NCBI GenBank assembly: GCA_951802425.1
Contig: OX637803.1
Span: 2,914,001 to 2,978,000, forward strand
Length of the DNA stretch: 64,000 bases
Direction of reading: 5' to 3'
Source: Clavaria fumosa
Taxonomy: Eukaryota > Basidiomycota > Agaricomycetes > Agaricales > Clavariaceae
This document shows, piece after piece, positions 32,291 through 42,620 of the stretch (positions are counted from its first letter, which is position 1; the number at the start of each line of letters is the position of its first letter). Both the position numbers and the translations under genes were made by a program. Under the pieces are notes generated by a model. That model saw only the letters and a program-made list of their open reading frames with translations, was not told the origin of the DNA and did not search any database.

Positions 32291-32439
32291 GTCGTGTTTG
32301 TAGACGGCAACCCGTGACATGATCTATGTTGAACTTTGTTCAAAGTCCGACCCCGCTTGTCAGTCGTGCCCACAACACTACTCTCACATCCTCGATCTAA
32401 CACCCCCCCACTCCTCTTCCTCTCCCTCTCTCTCTCTCT

Positions 32440-33970
32440 TTGTGTGACAACGAAAATGGCGGCAACGACCCCAGGTGACCTCCTCTGTCTTTCCCTCTGC
32501 TGACCCCAGGTAAGGAAATGGCAGGGGTAACGACAGCAGCGGTTGTTGACGATGACGGTGGCAGCAGCAGCAGCAGCAATGGACAGTGACGACGGCGGCA
32601 GCAGCAGCAACGGACGACGAGCGGCGGCAGCAGCAGACGGCGTTGACGGCGGCGGCAGCAGCGGGTGACGTGGACGGCGGTGGCAGCGGCAGTGGACAGC
32701 AGCAGCAGGAACAATGGACGACAACTCAGGTGATGCCGCCCCCTCTCTTTTTCTCCCTTTCTCATGACCCCAAATGCAGAAACGGCAGGCGGCAACGACG
32801 ACAGTGGCAGCAGAAGCGGTCGACATCGGCAGCGGCAATGGACAGCGACGACGGTGGCGGCGGCAGCAGCAAAGCAGCGACAATGGTAGCAGCGGCACTA
32901 GCAGCGACAACGACGGTAGCAGCGGCACCAGCAGCGATGGTGGTGGCGGCGGCGGCGGCACCAGCAGCGATGGTGGTGGCGGCGGCGGCGGCACCAGCAG
33001 CGACGGCGGTGGCAGCGGCGGAGGCAGCACCAGCAGTGAAGGCGGCGGCAGCGGCACCGGCTGCGATGGCGGTGGCGGCAGTACCAGCAGTGACGGCGAC
33101 AGCAGCGGCACCAGCAGCAGCGGCGACGGCACCAGCAGCAGTGGCGGCGGTAGCGGCGGTGGCGGTGGCACCAGCAGCAGCGGCGACGGCACCAGCAGCA
33201 GCGGCGGTGGCGGCAGTACCAGCAGTGATGGCGGCAGCGGCAGCACCAGCACCAGCAGCAGCGGCAGCGGCGCAGTGATGATGATGGTAGCGGCGGCGGC
33301 GGCAACGGCACCAGCAGCGGCGGCGGCGGCGACGGCACCAGCAGCGGCGGCAGCGGCGGCGGCGCCAACAGCGATGGCGACGGCGGTACCAGCAGTGATG
33401 GCGGCAGCGGCAGCACAGCGATGACGACGGTAACGGCAGCACTAGCAGCGACGGCGGTGGCGGCGGCAGCGGTGGCACCAACAGCAGCGGTGATGGCACC
33501 AGCAGCAGCGGCGATGGCACCAGCAGCGGCAGCGCGACCGCAGCGGCGGCAGCAGCGCACAACAGCGGCAGCAGCGCACGACCGCAGCGGCAGCAGCAGC
33601 ACACAACCGCAGCGGCGGCAGCAGCGCATGACCGCAGCGGCGGCAGCAGTGCACGACGGCAGCAGCGCACGACGGCGGCGGCAGCAGTGCACGACGGCAG
33701 CAGCGCACAACGGCGGCGGCAGCAGCGCACAATGGCGGCGGCGGCGGCATCAGCACACGATGGCAGCGGTAGCAGCGCTTGACGGCGGCGGCAGCAGCGC
33801 ACAACCACAGTGGCGGCAGCAGCGCACGACCGCAGCGGCGGCAGCAGTGCACGACGGCAGCAGCGCACGACGGCAGCGGCAGCAGCGCACAATGGCGGCG
33901 GCGGCGGCATCAGCACACGATGGCAGCGGTAGCAGCGCACGACGGCGGCGGCAGCAGCGGAACCATTGTC
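32440..33970. repeat. GC-rich CAG/GGC trinucleotide core of element A
   Basis: About 1.5 kb is built of GGCGGCAGCAGC-type triplets, open in several frames on both strands (poly-Ala, Ser/Gly, Cys/Arg shadows). Two copies of a CCCCAGGT-bounded pyrimidine module (32465-32530 and 32725-32790) lie at its start and recur in element C. Any protein reading is likely spurious. Confidence 0.7.
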
Positions 33971-34170
33971 TTGACCCCTTATCACATCTTGTACACTTGA
34001 TTACTTTGTACACTTGATTGTTCTTGAATCAAGAACTTTAACTTGTATAAGTAGGTTCGTTTTGCGTTTTCAAGACGGAGTTCTTGACCAAAAAAGTTCT
34101 TGATCTGTCTTGACCACTAAGGTCAAGACAGATCAAGCTGGGTCAAGACATTTTGAGGTTTCCTGATGTA

Positions 34171-34646
34171 CAACCCATAGGGATGGTTCTCATGGTCCCG
34201 CAAGCAACAAGTGATGGCGCACAACGCCTTTCAATAGTACCAAGTGACAAAACCTTTGACAGCGTGCTCAGACGGATCTATAGTGTCATAGGCTGCACAG
34301 ATGTCAAGCGGAAACCAGAACTTACCTACAAGCTCTCAAATGCACTGCAAAAGAGTGTGCCGATCTCACTTATGACTGACGACGACTGGAAAGGCTGCCT
34401 AGAAGATGTGTCAGCTGCTGAGACGAAGTTGAATAAGAAGATTAGGAAAGAGACTGACATTGCCTGGCAGAATATTCCCGTAATCATCATCGTACCTGAT
34501 AATGTGAGTGTTGCTATTTGCAGTCTATAGCATGTCTGACCTTTCACAGTACATGAATTCACTCTGTGCACGTAGAAAAGAAAGCCAACACTGCAAACTG
34601 CGTCCAGCAGATCGAAGAAGGGAATGAAGATGCGATTGCTTGACTT
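34171..34646 (+). pseudogene. 3' fragment of the gene split by element A, truncated by element C
   Basis: Reading resumes with QPIGMVLMVPQATSDGAQRL and continues SIVPSDKTFDSVLRRIYSVI, GCTDVKRKPELTYKL, MTDDDWKGCLEDV and IPVIIIVPDN. A GT-AG intron (34504-34549) follows, then YMNSLCARRK. Past that the exon shifts to a frame giving SKKGMKMRLLDF before element C begins. The compact block looks like a small ubiquitin/PB1-like fold, but that is inference. The fragment is bounded on both sides by CATCAG-ended elements. Confidence 0.5.
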
Positions 34647-35903
34647 CATCAGGAAGAAGGGAAATCTCTGAGGGTTACTTAGGGTGACTTAGTGGACTTA
34701 GAATTGAGTTTAAGACAATTAAGGCATCTAAGACACTCTAGTCATCCTGAGGGTGTCTTAGTAAACATTTTGTTAAGTACAGAATAAGGGGTTAAAGTCA
34801 AAGTCCATTCTACAATGTATGGCAAGGCACATTAAGTTAATATAAGTCCAACTGAAGGAAACAAAGATGAAAGGTGGAGATAATAATAAATTGCCCCCCC
34901 GTTGCTCTGCCGCCGTCGCCGCCGCCGCCGCCGCTGCTACTGCTTTGCTGATGTTGCCGCCACCACCACTGTTGCTGCCGCCGCCGTCGCCGCTGCTGCG
35001 CTGTTGCTGCCGCCGCCGCCTCCGCCGTTACCGCTATTGCTGCTGCCGCTGCTGCAGCCTCCGCCATTGCCACTACTGCCGCCACCGCCGCCGCCGCCGT
35101 TGCTCTGCCGCCGTCGCCGCCGCTGCCATTGCTGCAGCTGCGGGTAAGATGGCGGCGACACGCCCTGCTGCCGCGGCCGGGATGTTGGAGTCCAAACCGG
35201 AAGGTGTAAGTGTCATGAGACATCTGGTCGATCTTGGTCAGCACAGCGGAGTTCCATCGATTCGGGGTAAGGAATGGATCCTCATTATTATCGTGAACCA
35301 CCGCTGGGGGAGGCGATGGAGGCGCGTCCGTGGAAACAAGAGTGCCAAGGTGAAACTGCAGAATAGCATGCTCGTTAGGTTGAGAGGGCGACAGGATGTA
35401 AAGATACTCACTTCGTCGTGCCTGTTGCACTGGGACAGAACAATACAGTAATGAGACCTGCGTGGTTGAAGAATCCGATGGTAACTTACTTCCAGTACAT
35501 ATCTCTCGGCTGAGAACCTAGACCTTCGTCCATCGCGCGCACAGCAATTGCCGCTGCCGCCGCTCCCGCCGCTTTTGCTGCTGCTGCCGCTGTTCCTGCT
35601 TTGCCGCCGCTGCCTTTTGTGATTGCCGCTACTGCTGCTGGTCACCGCTTCCTTGTGGTTGCCGCACCACTGCTACTGGTCGCAATCACTGCCGCCACAT
35701 GCTGCTGGTCGCTGCCGCCACTCGACACAGGGTGCCACAGCCACCTTCAAGCGGTTCCTCAGTGGAGAGCGAGCGCGACCAAAAGTCGAGATGGTGGAGG
35801 GTTGGGCAGGGCAGCGAGGGAGGATGGGAGGGTGAGGGCGTAACGTTCCGTGAACCGTCCAAGGATGGCTGTCGCATCGCAGGAGTTTCGGACGAGCAAG
35901 CAT

Positions 35904-35974
35904 CGGACTTGAAGTTTAAAAAAGTGTGACATAGGATCATGTGATCATATGTTGAAATTTCTTTGAAGTCCGAC
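35904..35974. repeat. Palindromic unit related to the LINE target site
   Basis: CGGACTTGAAGTTT on the left and GAAATTTCTTTGAAGTCCGA on the right bracket GGATCATGTGATCATATG, an imperfect palindrome of about 70 bp. A second copy lies in element A at about 26268-26314 joined to 32329-32347, where the LINE inserted. Confidence 0.6.
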
Positions 35975-36129
35975 ACACCCCTTGCTCTACCCATCACCGC
36001 CAACAATGACAGACGACAACCACGGCGGCGGTGGCTAGTAGTCATAGCGGCAGCGACCAGCAGGCGGTGATGGCGGCGGCGGCAGCAGCAGCAGCGGACG
36101 ACAGCCCGCAGCTGCGACAGTGGACGACG

Positions 36130-36720
36130 ACGATGGCAAAAACAGCGATGCTGACCTCAGGTGATGCTCCCCCTCTCTCTCTCTTTCTGATGACCCAGGT
36201 GAAGAAGTGGTATGGCAACGACAGTGGCAGCAGCAGCAGCGTCGGCGGCAACAGCAGCAGCAACAGCTCATGACAGCGGCAGTGGTGGCAGCAGCCACAG
36301 TGGATGACGACGATAGCGAAAACAGTGACAATGACCCCAGGTGATGCCTCCCCCCTCTCTGTCTCTTTCTTCCTGATGACCCCAGGTGAAGAAATGGCAG
36401 GCGGCAATGACAGCAACGGCAGCGGCGGACAACAGCGGCGGCCGCAGCGGCAGTGGCAGCAGTGGCAGTGGACGACGATGGCGACCTCAGGTGATGCTCC
36501 CCCTCTCTCTCTCTCTTTCTGATGACCCCAGGTGAAGAAATGGCAGGCAGCAGCAGCAGCAGCAGCAGTGGCAACATCGCACGACAGCGGCAGCCGTAGT
36601 GGACGACGACGTTGGCGAAAACAGCGATGATGACCCCAGGTGATGCCTCCCCCCCTCTCTCTCTTTCTTTCTGATGACCCCAGGTGAAGAAATGGCAGGC
36701 GGCAATGACAGTAATGGCAG
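36130..36720 (+). repeat. Four tandem intron-like modules in element C
   Basis: Each module reads CAGGTGATGC, a (CT)n tract, CTGATGAC, CCCAG, GTGAAGAA(A/G)TGG. Copies start near 36155, 36340, 36490 and 36640. The layout (GTGATG donor-like, pyrimidine tract, CTGAT branch-like, CCCCAG acceptor-like) mimics a 45-50 nt basidiomycete intron. Confidence 0.6.
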
Positions 36721-37260
36721 TGGCGGCAGCAGATGACAGCGGCGGCAGCGAACAACAGCGGCGGCGGCAGCGGACAACAGCAGCAGTGGCAGCGGACAAC
36801 AACAGCGGCGGTGGCAGCAGATGACAGCGACGGCCGCAGCGGACGACAGCGATGGCGGCAGCGGACGACAGCGGCGGCGGCAGCAGATGACAGCAGCGGC
36901 GGCAGCGGACGACAGCGGCAGTGGACGACAGCGGCGGCAGACGACAGCGGCAGCAGTGGCAGCGGACGACAGCAGCAGCGGATGACAGCGGCAGCAGCAG
37001 CGGTGAATGGTGATGGTGTAGCACTGCCTGTGTTTTACTGAGGTTTTCTGAAATGACATGATCTGCTTAGTGACTTGATGTGACTTGGTTTGTCTTGAGT
37101 ACATGCCTAAGACAAGCCTAAGGCTAATCCATAAATTGGATAGTCTTAATCTAAGTCAAGTGTGTCTTAATCTCTTGTGTCTGAATGTGTCTTATTCACC
37201 ATTTTAAGACAGTTTAAGTAATAATAAGACAAATTCAGAGATTTCCCCTTTTCCTGATGT

Positions 37261-37390
37261 ATTGCTCTGTAGTAACGGTAGTTCCCATATATTGCTCTGT
37301 AGTAACAGTAGTTCCCATATATTGCTCTGTAGTAATGGTAGTAATGGTAGTTCCTATATATTGCTCTGTAGACTGAGTAGATCCCATACA
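37261..37390 (+). repeat. 30-bp minisatellite
   Basis: TATTGCTCTGTAGTAA with a GTAGTTCCCATA tail recurs four times, with small indels, directly after element C. Confidence 0.8.
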
Positions 37391-37589
37391 ATGCACCAGA
37401 GTATGCAAAGGTGATTCAATAGTTTACTTGTCTCAAATGGTAGCCCAGGTTGATACTACAGTAGACTATGGTAGTGCTATGTGCCGCTTCCTGCTGCCAC
37501 CACTGCTCCTTCCTTCCTCTGCACACCAGCCAGCACAAAATCAATGGCCCAGGTCCCCACTGTCAGTCTGTGACTGCAGTAGGGGGCCT

Positions 37590-38270
37590 GGGCCATTGCT
37601 GCTGCTGCTGCCGCCGCCGCCGCTGTTGCCGCCGCTGCCGCCGTCGTTGTTGCTGCTGCTGCCGTCGATGTTGCTGCCACTGCTGTTGCCGCCGCCGCCG
37701 CCGCTGCCGCCACCGCCGCCGCCGCCACCGTCACCGTCGCTGCTGCCACCGTCACCGTCGCTGCCGCCACCATCGCCGTCGTTGTTGCTGCCGTCGATGT
37801 TGCTGCTGCCGCCGCCGCCGCCGTCACTGCCGCCGCTGTCGCCGTCGCCGTCGTTGTTGCTGCCGCCGCTGCTGCCCTCGCTGTTGCCGCCGCCACTGCC
37901 GTCGCCGCCGCTGCTGCCCTCGCTGTTGCCGCCGCCGCTGCTGCCCTCGCCGTCGCTGCCGCTGTCGCCGCCGTCGCTGTCACTGCCGCCGCTGTCACCG
38001 CCACCCCCGTCGCTGCCGCCGCCGTCACCGCCGCTGTCGCTGCCGCCACCGCCGTCGATGTTGCTGTTGCTGCTGCTGCCGCCGCCATCACCGCCGTCAC
38101 CGCCGCTGTCGCTGCCGCCACCGCCGTCGATGTTGCTGTTGCCGCCGCCGCCGCCCCCGTCGCCGCCGCTGCTGTCGCTGCTGCCGCCGCCGCCGCCGCC
38201 GCTGCTGCTGTCACTGCCGCCGCCGCCGCTGTCGCCACCGCCCCCGTCGCCGCCACCGCTGCCGTCGTCG
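37590..38270. repeat. CCG/CTG trinucleotide array
   Basis: About 680 bp of GCCGCC/GCTGCT/GTCGCC triplets, open in both directions as Pro/Leu, Arg/Cys or Ala/Thr polymers. It is related in composition to the cores of elements A and C. I would not annotate a protein here. Confidence 0.75.
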
Positions 38271-38274
38271 TAGT

Positions 38275-38740
38275 TGCTGGAGGAGAGAGGGAGGGGAAGG
38301 AAGAGGGAGGAGAGAGGGAGGAGAGAGGAAGGGAGGAGAGGGAGGAGAGGGAGAGTGAGGAGAGTGAGAGAGAGGAGACGGAGAAGTGCCGTCGCCCTCC
38401 ATCGCCCGGTAGACTAAAAAAAATTGAAAAGAATCATGAAAAAAGGGAGAGGGCGCACCTGGTGGCCCCTCGCTGAGGGTGCCGCCGCTGCCGTGGTTGT
38501 CACTGAAGGAGAGGGTGAGGGAGAGGGAGGAGGTGCCGCCGCCGTCGCCGTCATCGCTGGAGGAGAGAGAGGGTGAGGGTACCGCCGCCGTCGTCGTCAT
38601 CGCTGGAGGAGGGTGAGGGTGAGGGTGCTGCCGCCGTCGTCGTCATCGTTGGAGGTGAGAATGAGGGTGCTGTCGCCGCTATCGTCGTTGCTGGGGATGG
38701 GAGAAAGGGAGGAGAGAGGGTGATGGTGGGAGGCAGAGAG
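38275..38740 (+). repeat. Purine-rich GAGGGA tract with GCCGTCGTCATCGCTGGAGG repeats
   Basis: A GGGAGGAGAGA run (38281-38390) is followed by three to four copies of a 55-60 bp unit containing GCCGTCGTC and CATCGCTGGAGG. Low complexity, no gene. Confidence 0.65.
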
Positions 38741-39340
38741 AACGACAAGTTCAACACAGAGCATGTGACAACTTTCTGGGACGGCAATTCCCACCATGCC
38801 ACAAGTACAGCCATAAGCTTACCAAATCAGTGACCCACAAATGTTCTGGCCCATTTCTCAGTCAATTCTCAAGCAATTCTCAAGATTTTTTTTTTCATAA
38901 GACATTACTTGATCTGTAGATTAATGTGGATATGTCAAAAAAATTAATTGATATTTTCTGTGCTGGTTTACCAAGATAGATGGGTGCCTAGCTTTATCCA
39001 AGCTTTGAACACCTTTTTGGAGCAATCTTTTGGAAGAGATCATATTCATCCAAACTATCATGATTGATTTGATATGTATAAATATATTACTGTCAAGTTG
39101 CCATCCAAGCCCCAAGCTGATGAACAGTTATATCAGATTCATGGAATGCCTGGCCATTCTAATGGACCATGCAAGCCAGCAACTCCACCATGCTTTGACA
39201 CTACCTTGATCATTGAGAACAAATCACAGTGGAAAGAGGATGGATTAAAAGGTTAGTCTAAGGCTATCAATTGTCTACAATTTGATGTCAACTTCAACTA
39301 GGTCTTCATGTAGCAAGATTTTTGATCTTCCAAAGCATCT
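38741..39340. other. Unclassified AT-rich stretch with a short protein-like remnant
   Basis: On the plus strand, 39110-39230 reads as a protein-like stretch (QLYQIHGMPGHSNGPCKPAT, then CFDTTLIIEN) that may be a piece of a decayed transposon-associated gene. Nothing complete is visible. Confidence 0.35.
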
Positions 39341-39740
39341 CATCAGCAAAACAGCTCAGCTAAGTTGTCAGTATACTGTCCATTTCATTCAATTGACCTG
39401 TCATGCATCATGCACCTCCCCAAATTGGCCAAAAATCACACTGGTCACACATCATTTGAGGAATTGGTCAATTTGTAAGGTGAAATTCCCTTTTTGGGTG
39501 ACAGTTACCTAATATATACTGGTGGAGGGGCAGTCAATTATCCCTCATGTCACACTTGACTTCTACTTTCAGTCAATTCGAAATTTGACCAGAGGAATGC
39601 ATCACACCACCTGGTCAATTGAATGAAATGGTACAGTAGAGAGGTATGGACTGGTATGTAATACCCCAAGACAACTTGGGGTGTTACACACCAGTCCATA
39701 CCAGTCCATACTTACATTTAGCCAAGCTGTTTTGCTGATG
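39341..39740. mobile_element. 400-bp MITE-like element with CATCAGCAAAA termini
   Basis: The left end CATCAGCAAAACAGCTCAGC and the complement of the right end (CATCAGCAAAACAGCTTGGC) match over the first 16 bases. A second inverted pair lies inside: CATTTCATTCAATTGACC near 39380 against GGTCAATTGAATGAAATG near 39617. A strong hairpin of GTATGGACTGGT arms with the loop ACAA lies at 39646-39703. No coding capacity. The terminal CATCAG-S-AAA links it to elements A and C. Confidence 0.6.
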
Positions 39741-40025
39741 CACCTGGGCATAGTACCACATCCTTTAGCATATGTTCACTGGTACAGACCACTTACAAGC
39801 TTTGATCTAGCAACTGGCATGTATCAGATTATTTTGTCTACTTGACAAAATTCTGCAAATTTGGCACAGTTGTCTGTTGATTCCTCACTTTGGATCAGCA
39901 GATGTACCTATCTCATGGACCAGAAATAATGCTCTTCATTCAGCAGCTCAATTTTATCTCAACAAGTATACTGATATGCATTCATTTATGGAGTACAAAT
40001 CTTTGTAACAATTTTAGCCCAAAAG

Positions 40026-40321
40026 TATCAGACTGGGTCTCACACAACTTAAATGTAAGGTCATGACAACAATACTAACATAAGGGGGAAAGAGTACAAA
40101 AGAGGAAAAGCAAAGGTATATATACCAAATGCTTCAGCATTTGCTGGTGTTCCCATGCTCAGACCCTTGGATCACGTGACATGCCCAGGCTCCAGGTCAT
40201 GTGATCTTATGATTATGTAATCTGACCCCAGCCACAGGTCATGTGACCTTCCAACAACCCTCCCCCCCCCCAGTTTCTCCACAACTCCTCTTTGGGATGG
40301 CTTATGTAAGCAATCCTAACA
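40026..40321. mobile_element. Solo LTR of the Gypsy family at 49415
   Basis: The 296-bp sequence aligns along its length with the LTR at 49415-49704 (TATCAGACTGGGTCTCACAC to CCTAACA). It is flanked by a 5-bp direct repeat, AAAAG (40021-40025 and 40322-40326). This fixes the LTR ends as TATCAG...TAACA in this orientation. Confidence 0.88.
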
Positions 40322-40555
40322 AAAAGAGACTACTCTATGTACTTGTCATATACTGCACAATATCATGAATTGTTCATTTTGATCCTAATCTATAGCCTGC
40401 TGAAACACTCATGAGTTTATTGCTTCAACCTTGCACTGGAATTCACCTCACCTCCACTCAGCTCCTGATTATATCATAATCATGACAACATCTGTGCTGT
40501 CAATTCAATGTAGTACAAAGGCTTACTATCCTACCCAACAGCACTATCACTAGTT
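40322..40555. other. AT-rich spacer
   Basis: No gene or repeat is recognised between the solo LTR and the minisatellite. Confidence 0.4.
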
Positions 40556-40926
40556 GCTACTAGGCTCAACATAGTACATTGGCTCTACTACTATTACTAC
40601 TATGCACTCATAATATGCTACTAGGCTCAACATAGTACATAGGCTCTACTGCTGTAACTACAATGCACTCATAATATGCTACTAGGCTCAACATAGTACA
40701 TAGGCTCTACTACCGTAACTACAATGCACTCATAATATGCTACTAGGCTCAACATAGTACATAGGCTCTACTACTGTAACTACAATGCACTCATAATATG
40801 CTACTAGGCTCAACATAGTACATAGGCTCTACTACTGTGACTACAATGCACTCATAATATGCTACTAGGCTCAACATAGTACATAGGCTCTACTACCATT
40901 ACTACAATGCACTCATAATATGCTAC
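40556..40926 (+). repeat. 61-bp minisatellite, six copies
   Basis: The unit begins GCTACTAGGCTCAACATAGT and ends GCACTCATAATAT. Six near-identical copies differ by single bases. Confidence 0.9.
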
Positions 40927-41228
40927 CCAGTCTATTGCATGCTATATAGTAATCCATACCTTCTATGTATTACTATTTTTCTCACTACATATGCTACAGC
41001 AGTCTATACAGGCTGTGTAGTCTACATAGTCTATGCTGATGTCTACTGCTGGGGGTTCTTTTTCCTGATGTGAGAGGTGGCATGGGAATGGCCATGTTTA
41101 CCGTGACTCTGACTCGCATGTCACAGGCCGACTTGTGTGACCACGACATTCTAGTCTTCGCAACGTCTACTGCGTTCTGCATCAAACGGGGTTAGTCCTC
41201 GTACGGAGGCCACTGTAGCCTTGTAATC

Positions 41229-42620
41229 ATGTCGTTACCTGCCGAGTCTAGTGCTACCCCCGTTCTCGAAGACGGCCATCTTCGCCTTATCCTTCTGGAC
41301 GAAGCAAACTCTTCATTCTATCTGGATATCCCTTTACAGACCATCATATCTTTGTGTTTGAGACCTCTCAAGTATCTCCTCTTTCTGGGTTGGTGTATCC
41401 TCGGGGTTGAAGGCGTATTGGCCCGCAAACGCAACGGGGATGAGATTGGCACTGATGGAAATCTGGAAGAACATGAGATATACTATTACGTTGGACCTGA
41501 GAATGCAGGTACATTTCACTTTGACGATGTTGTCATTGCTTTGCATGCACACAGAACACTTATCTGTCTAATGAAGATCTCGCTCATGCAATTGACCTCG
41601 AAGTCATCAAGGAAAGGATGAACGTTGCTTCGGAAACCACAAGGACTCAGGAAGATTTCCGCCAAAAGCTGCAGCAGCGCGATTTGTGTTGTGTGTGGAC
41701 AGGAATTAGATGGGAGTCTGGGTCCGGGATGCATATCATTCCCTATAGCAGGGGCTCTGAAGTACGTTCTACAATCTAGTACTGGTATATCATCTAATCA
41801 TCTCCCTTTTTCTCTGGCGACCTTCAGTGGCTTCAGCTCATTATAGACAATCGGCCAAAATACAGTGAGGATGTAACAACACTCAGAGACATCAACGACA
41901 TTCGCAATGGAGTTTTTGCCTGGGATGCAATTCATACGGAATTTGATCCTCGCAGAGTTGTCATCCTTAAAGTTTGTCATATTCACCCACTCATATTTCC
42001 TTATCTCATGTTTCTGCTTTGCAACTGATACTCAGACCCCAAATCATATCCTCAACACGACTGATGTTCCCCCACGCCATGACCAGCCCAACATGCCCCT
42101 AAATGTCAGATACCCAGCTCGCGAACGTTATACGCTGCAGTGGCTGCTAAACCCGGAGCCCTATTTGCTTCATGTGATTCCAAACAACATTGATGCCGCT
42201 TTCAAGACACACTCCAGGAAGCCGAAACCGTCGGATCTATTACTTCATTACAATTATGGTGCCGCAGCCGTCAAGTGGTGGGGTCATGGCGTGGAACTCC
42301 TCAAAAACCATGCCAACCCCCCTCGTCCATCCGTGCCTGTACCAGCACCAGTACAAGCATCAAGAACTATGCATGACAGGTGCATTGCCATTGCGAATCG
42401 TGACAAAGCCCGGGGTACCGGTGCAGGGAACACTACTGCTGGAGCTAGAACTGGGGGAATGGTGGAATCGGAGGGCCAGGTGTTGTGGGATGAAGATGAT
42501 GTGATGCTGTTTTGCTGGGGAAATTCACGGGCTGCAGTAGAATGCCGTCATAAGAAAGTGGAGGAGACTACTCAGCGTATGGAGGAGTGGAGGGAAGGTG
42601 TGCTTCAGGGTTCAGTCTGA
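41229..42620 (+). CDS. HNH nuclease-domain protein
   Basis: Exons 2-4 are clear and in phase: 41555-41761, 41828-41971 and 42036-42620. They contain the HNH_2-type arrangement CCVWTG, GMHIIPYSRGSEWLQLI, LRDINDIRNGVFAWDAIHTE, FDPRRVVILKTPNHIL and NTTDVP. The N-terminal exon starts at 41229 (MSLPAESSATPVLEDGHLRL). The best-looking donor (GCAG|GTACAT at 41509) breaks frame, while TAC|GTTGGA at 41490 keeps it. The C-terminus is Ala/Pro-rich then acidic, ending EEWREGVLQGSV. Many Agaricomycetes have expanded families of such proteins; substrate and role are unknown. The first junction is uncertain. Confidence 0.7.

Larger units (their letters stand above)
26315..32316 (-). mobile_element. Full or near-full-length LINE retrotransposon (Tad/I-like)
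   Basis: On the minus strand the element ends in a 25-nt poly(A) (T run at 26315-26339). It is flanked by the 12-bp target duplication ACATGATCTATG (26303-26314 and 32317-32328). It carries ORF1 (zinc-knuckle protein) and ORF2 (AP-endonuclease, reverse transcriptase, RNase H, C-terminal CCHC). The 5' leader before the first internal ATG of ORF1 (32290) is only 26 nt, so a small 5' truncation is possible. The insertion lies in a palindromic sequence unit within element A. Confidence 0.88.
25817..34168. mobile_element. Element A: 8.35 kb, CATCAG-S-AAA termini, carrying a LINE
   Basis: The first about 75 bp are an imperfect inverted repeat of the last 75 bp. Both begin CATCAG(C/G)AAACCTC, then TGTCTTGACCCA(C/G)CTTGA, then a hairpin of TCTTGAC/GTCAAGA motifs. 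TA flanks both ends, a possible 2-bp duplication. Without the inserted LINE the element is about 2.35 kb. It has GTCAAGA subterminal repeats (25830-26200 and 34010-34165) and a trinucleotide-rich core (32440-33970). I see no transposase, so it is probably non-autonomous. Superfamily unknown. Confidence 0.65.
34647..37259. mobile_element. Element C: 2.6 kb, CATCAG-S-AAA termini, trinucleotide core
   Basis: Left end CATCAGGAAGAAGGGAAATC matches the complement of the right end CATCAGGAAAAGGGGAAATC with few mismatches; both continue TCTGA. CTTAG/GTCTTAA motifs form the subterminal zones (34680-34790 and 37130-37230). The interior is CGC/CAG-rich (34900-35170, 35550-35720, 36040-37010) and has repeated intron-like modules. 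No transposase is seen. It belongs with element A on terminal sequence, core composition and shared module. Confidence 0.62.

Noticed and set aside
32318..32320. ATG at 32320 as ORF1 start of the LINE
   Set aside because: It lies in the target-site duplication outside the element; the internal ATG at 32290 is the likely start.
32586..34017. Long alanine-, arginine- or cysteine-rich reading frames in both directions
   Set aside because: They are by-products of trinucleotide repeats, open in several frames at once, with no start context, introns or conserved blocks.
26268..35974. A 9.7 kb element bounded by the GGACTTCAAAG...CTTTGAAGTCC pair
   Set aside because: It would interleave with elements A and C. 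The pair is better explained as two copies of a palindromic unit, one of them split by the LINE.
37428..38358. Pro/Leu and Arg/Cys-rich proteins from the CCG/CTG array
   Set aside because: Same reason: simple repeat DNA open in several frames on both strands.
39646..39703. Hairpin as a microRNA or terminator
   Set aside because: It is the central palindrome of a MITE-like element with other nested inverted repeats, which explains it without invoking an RNA gene.
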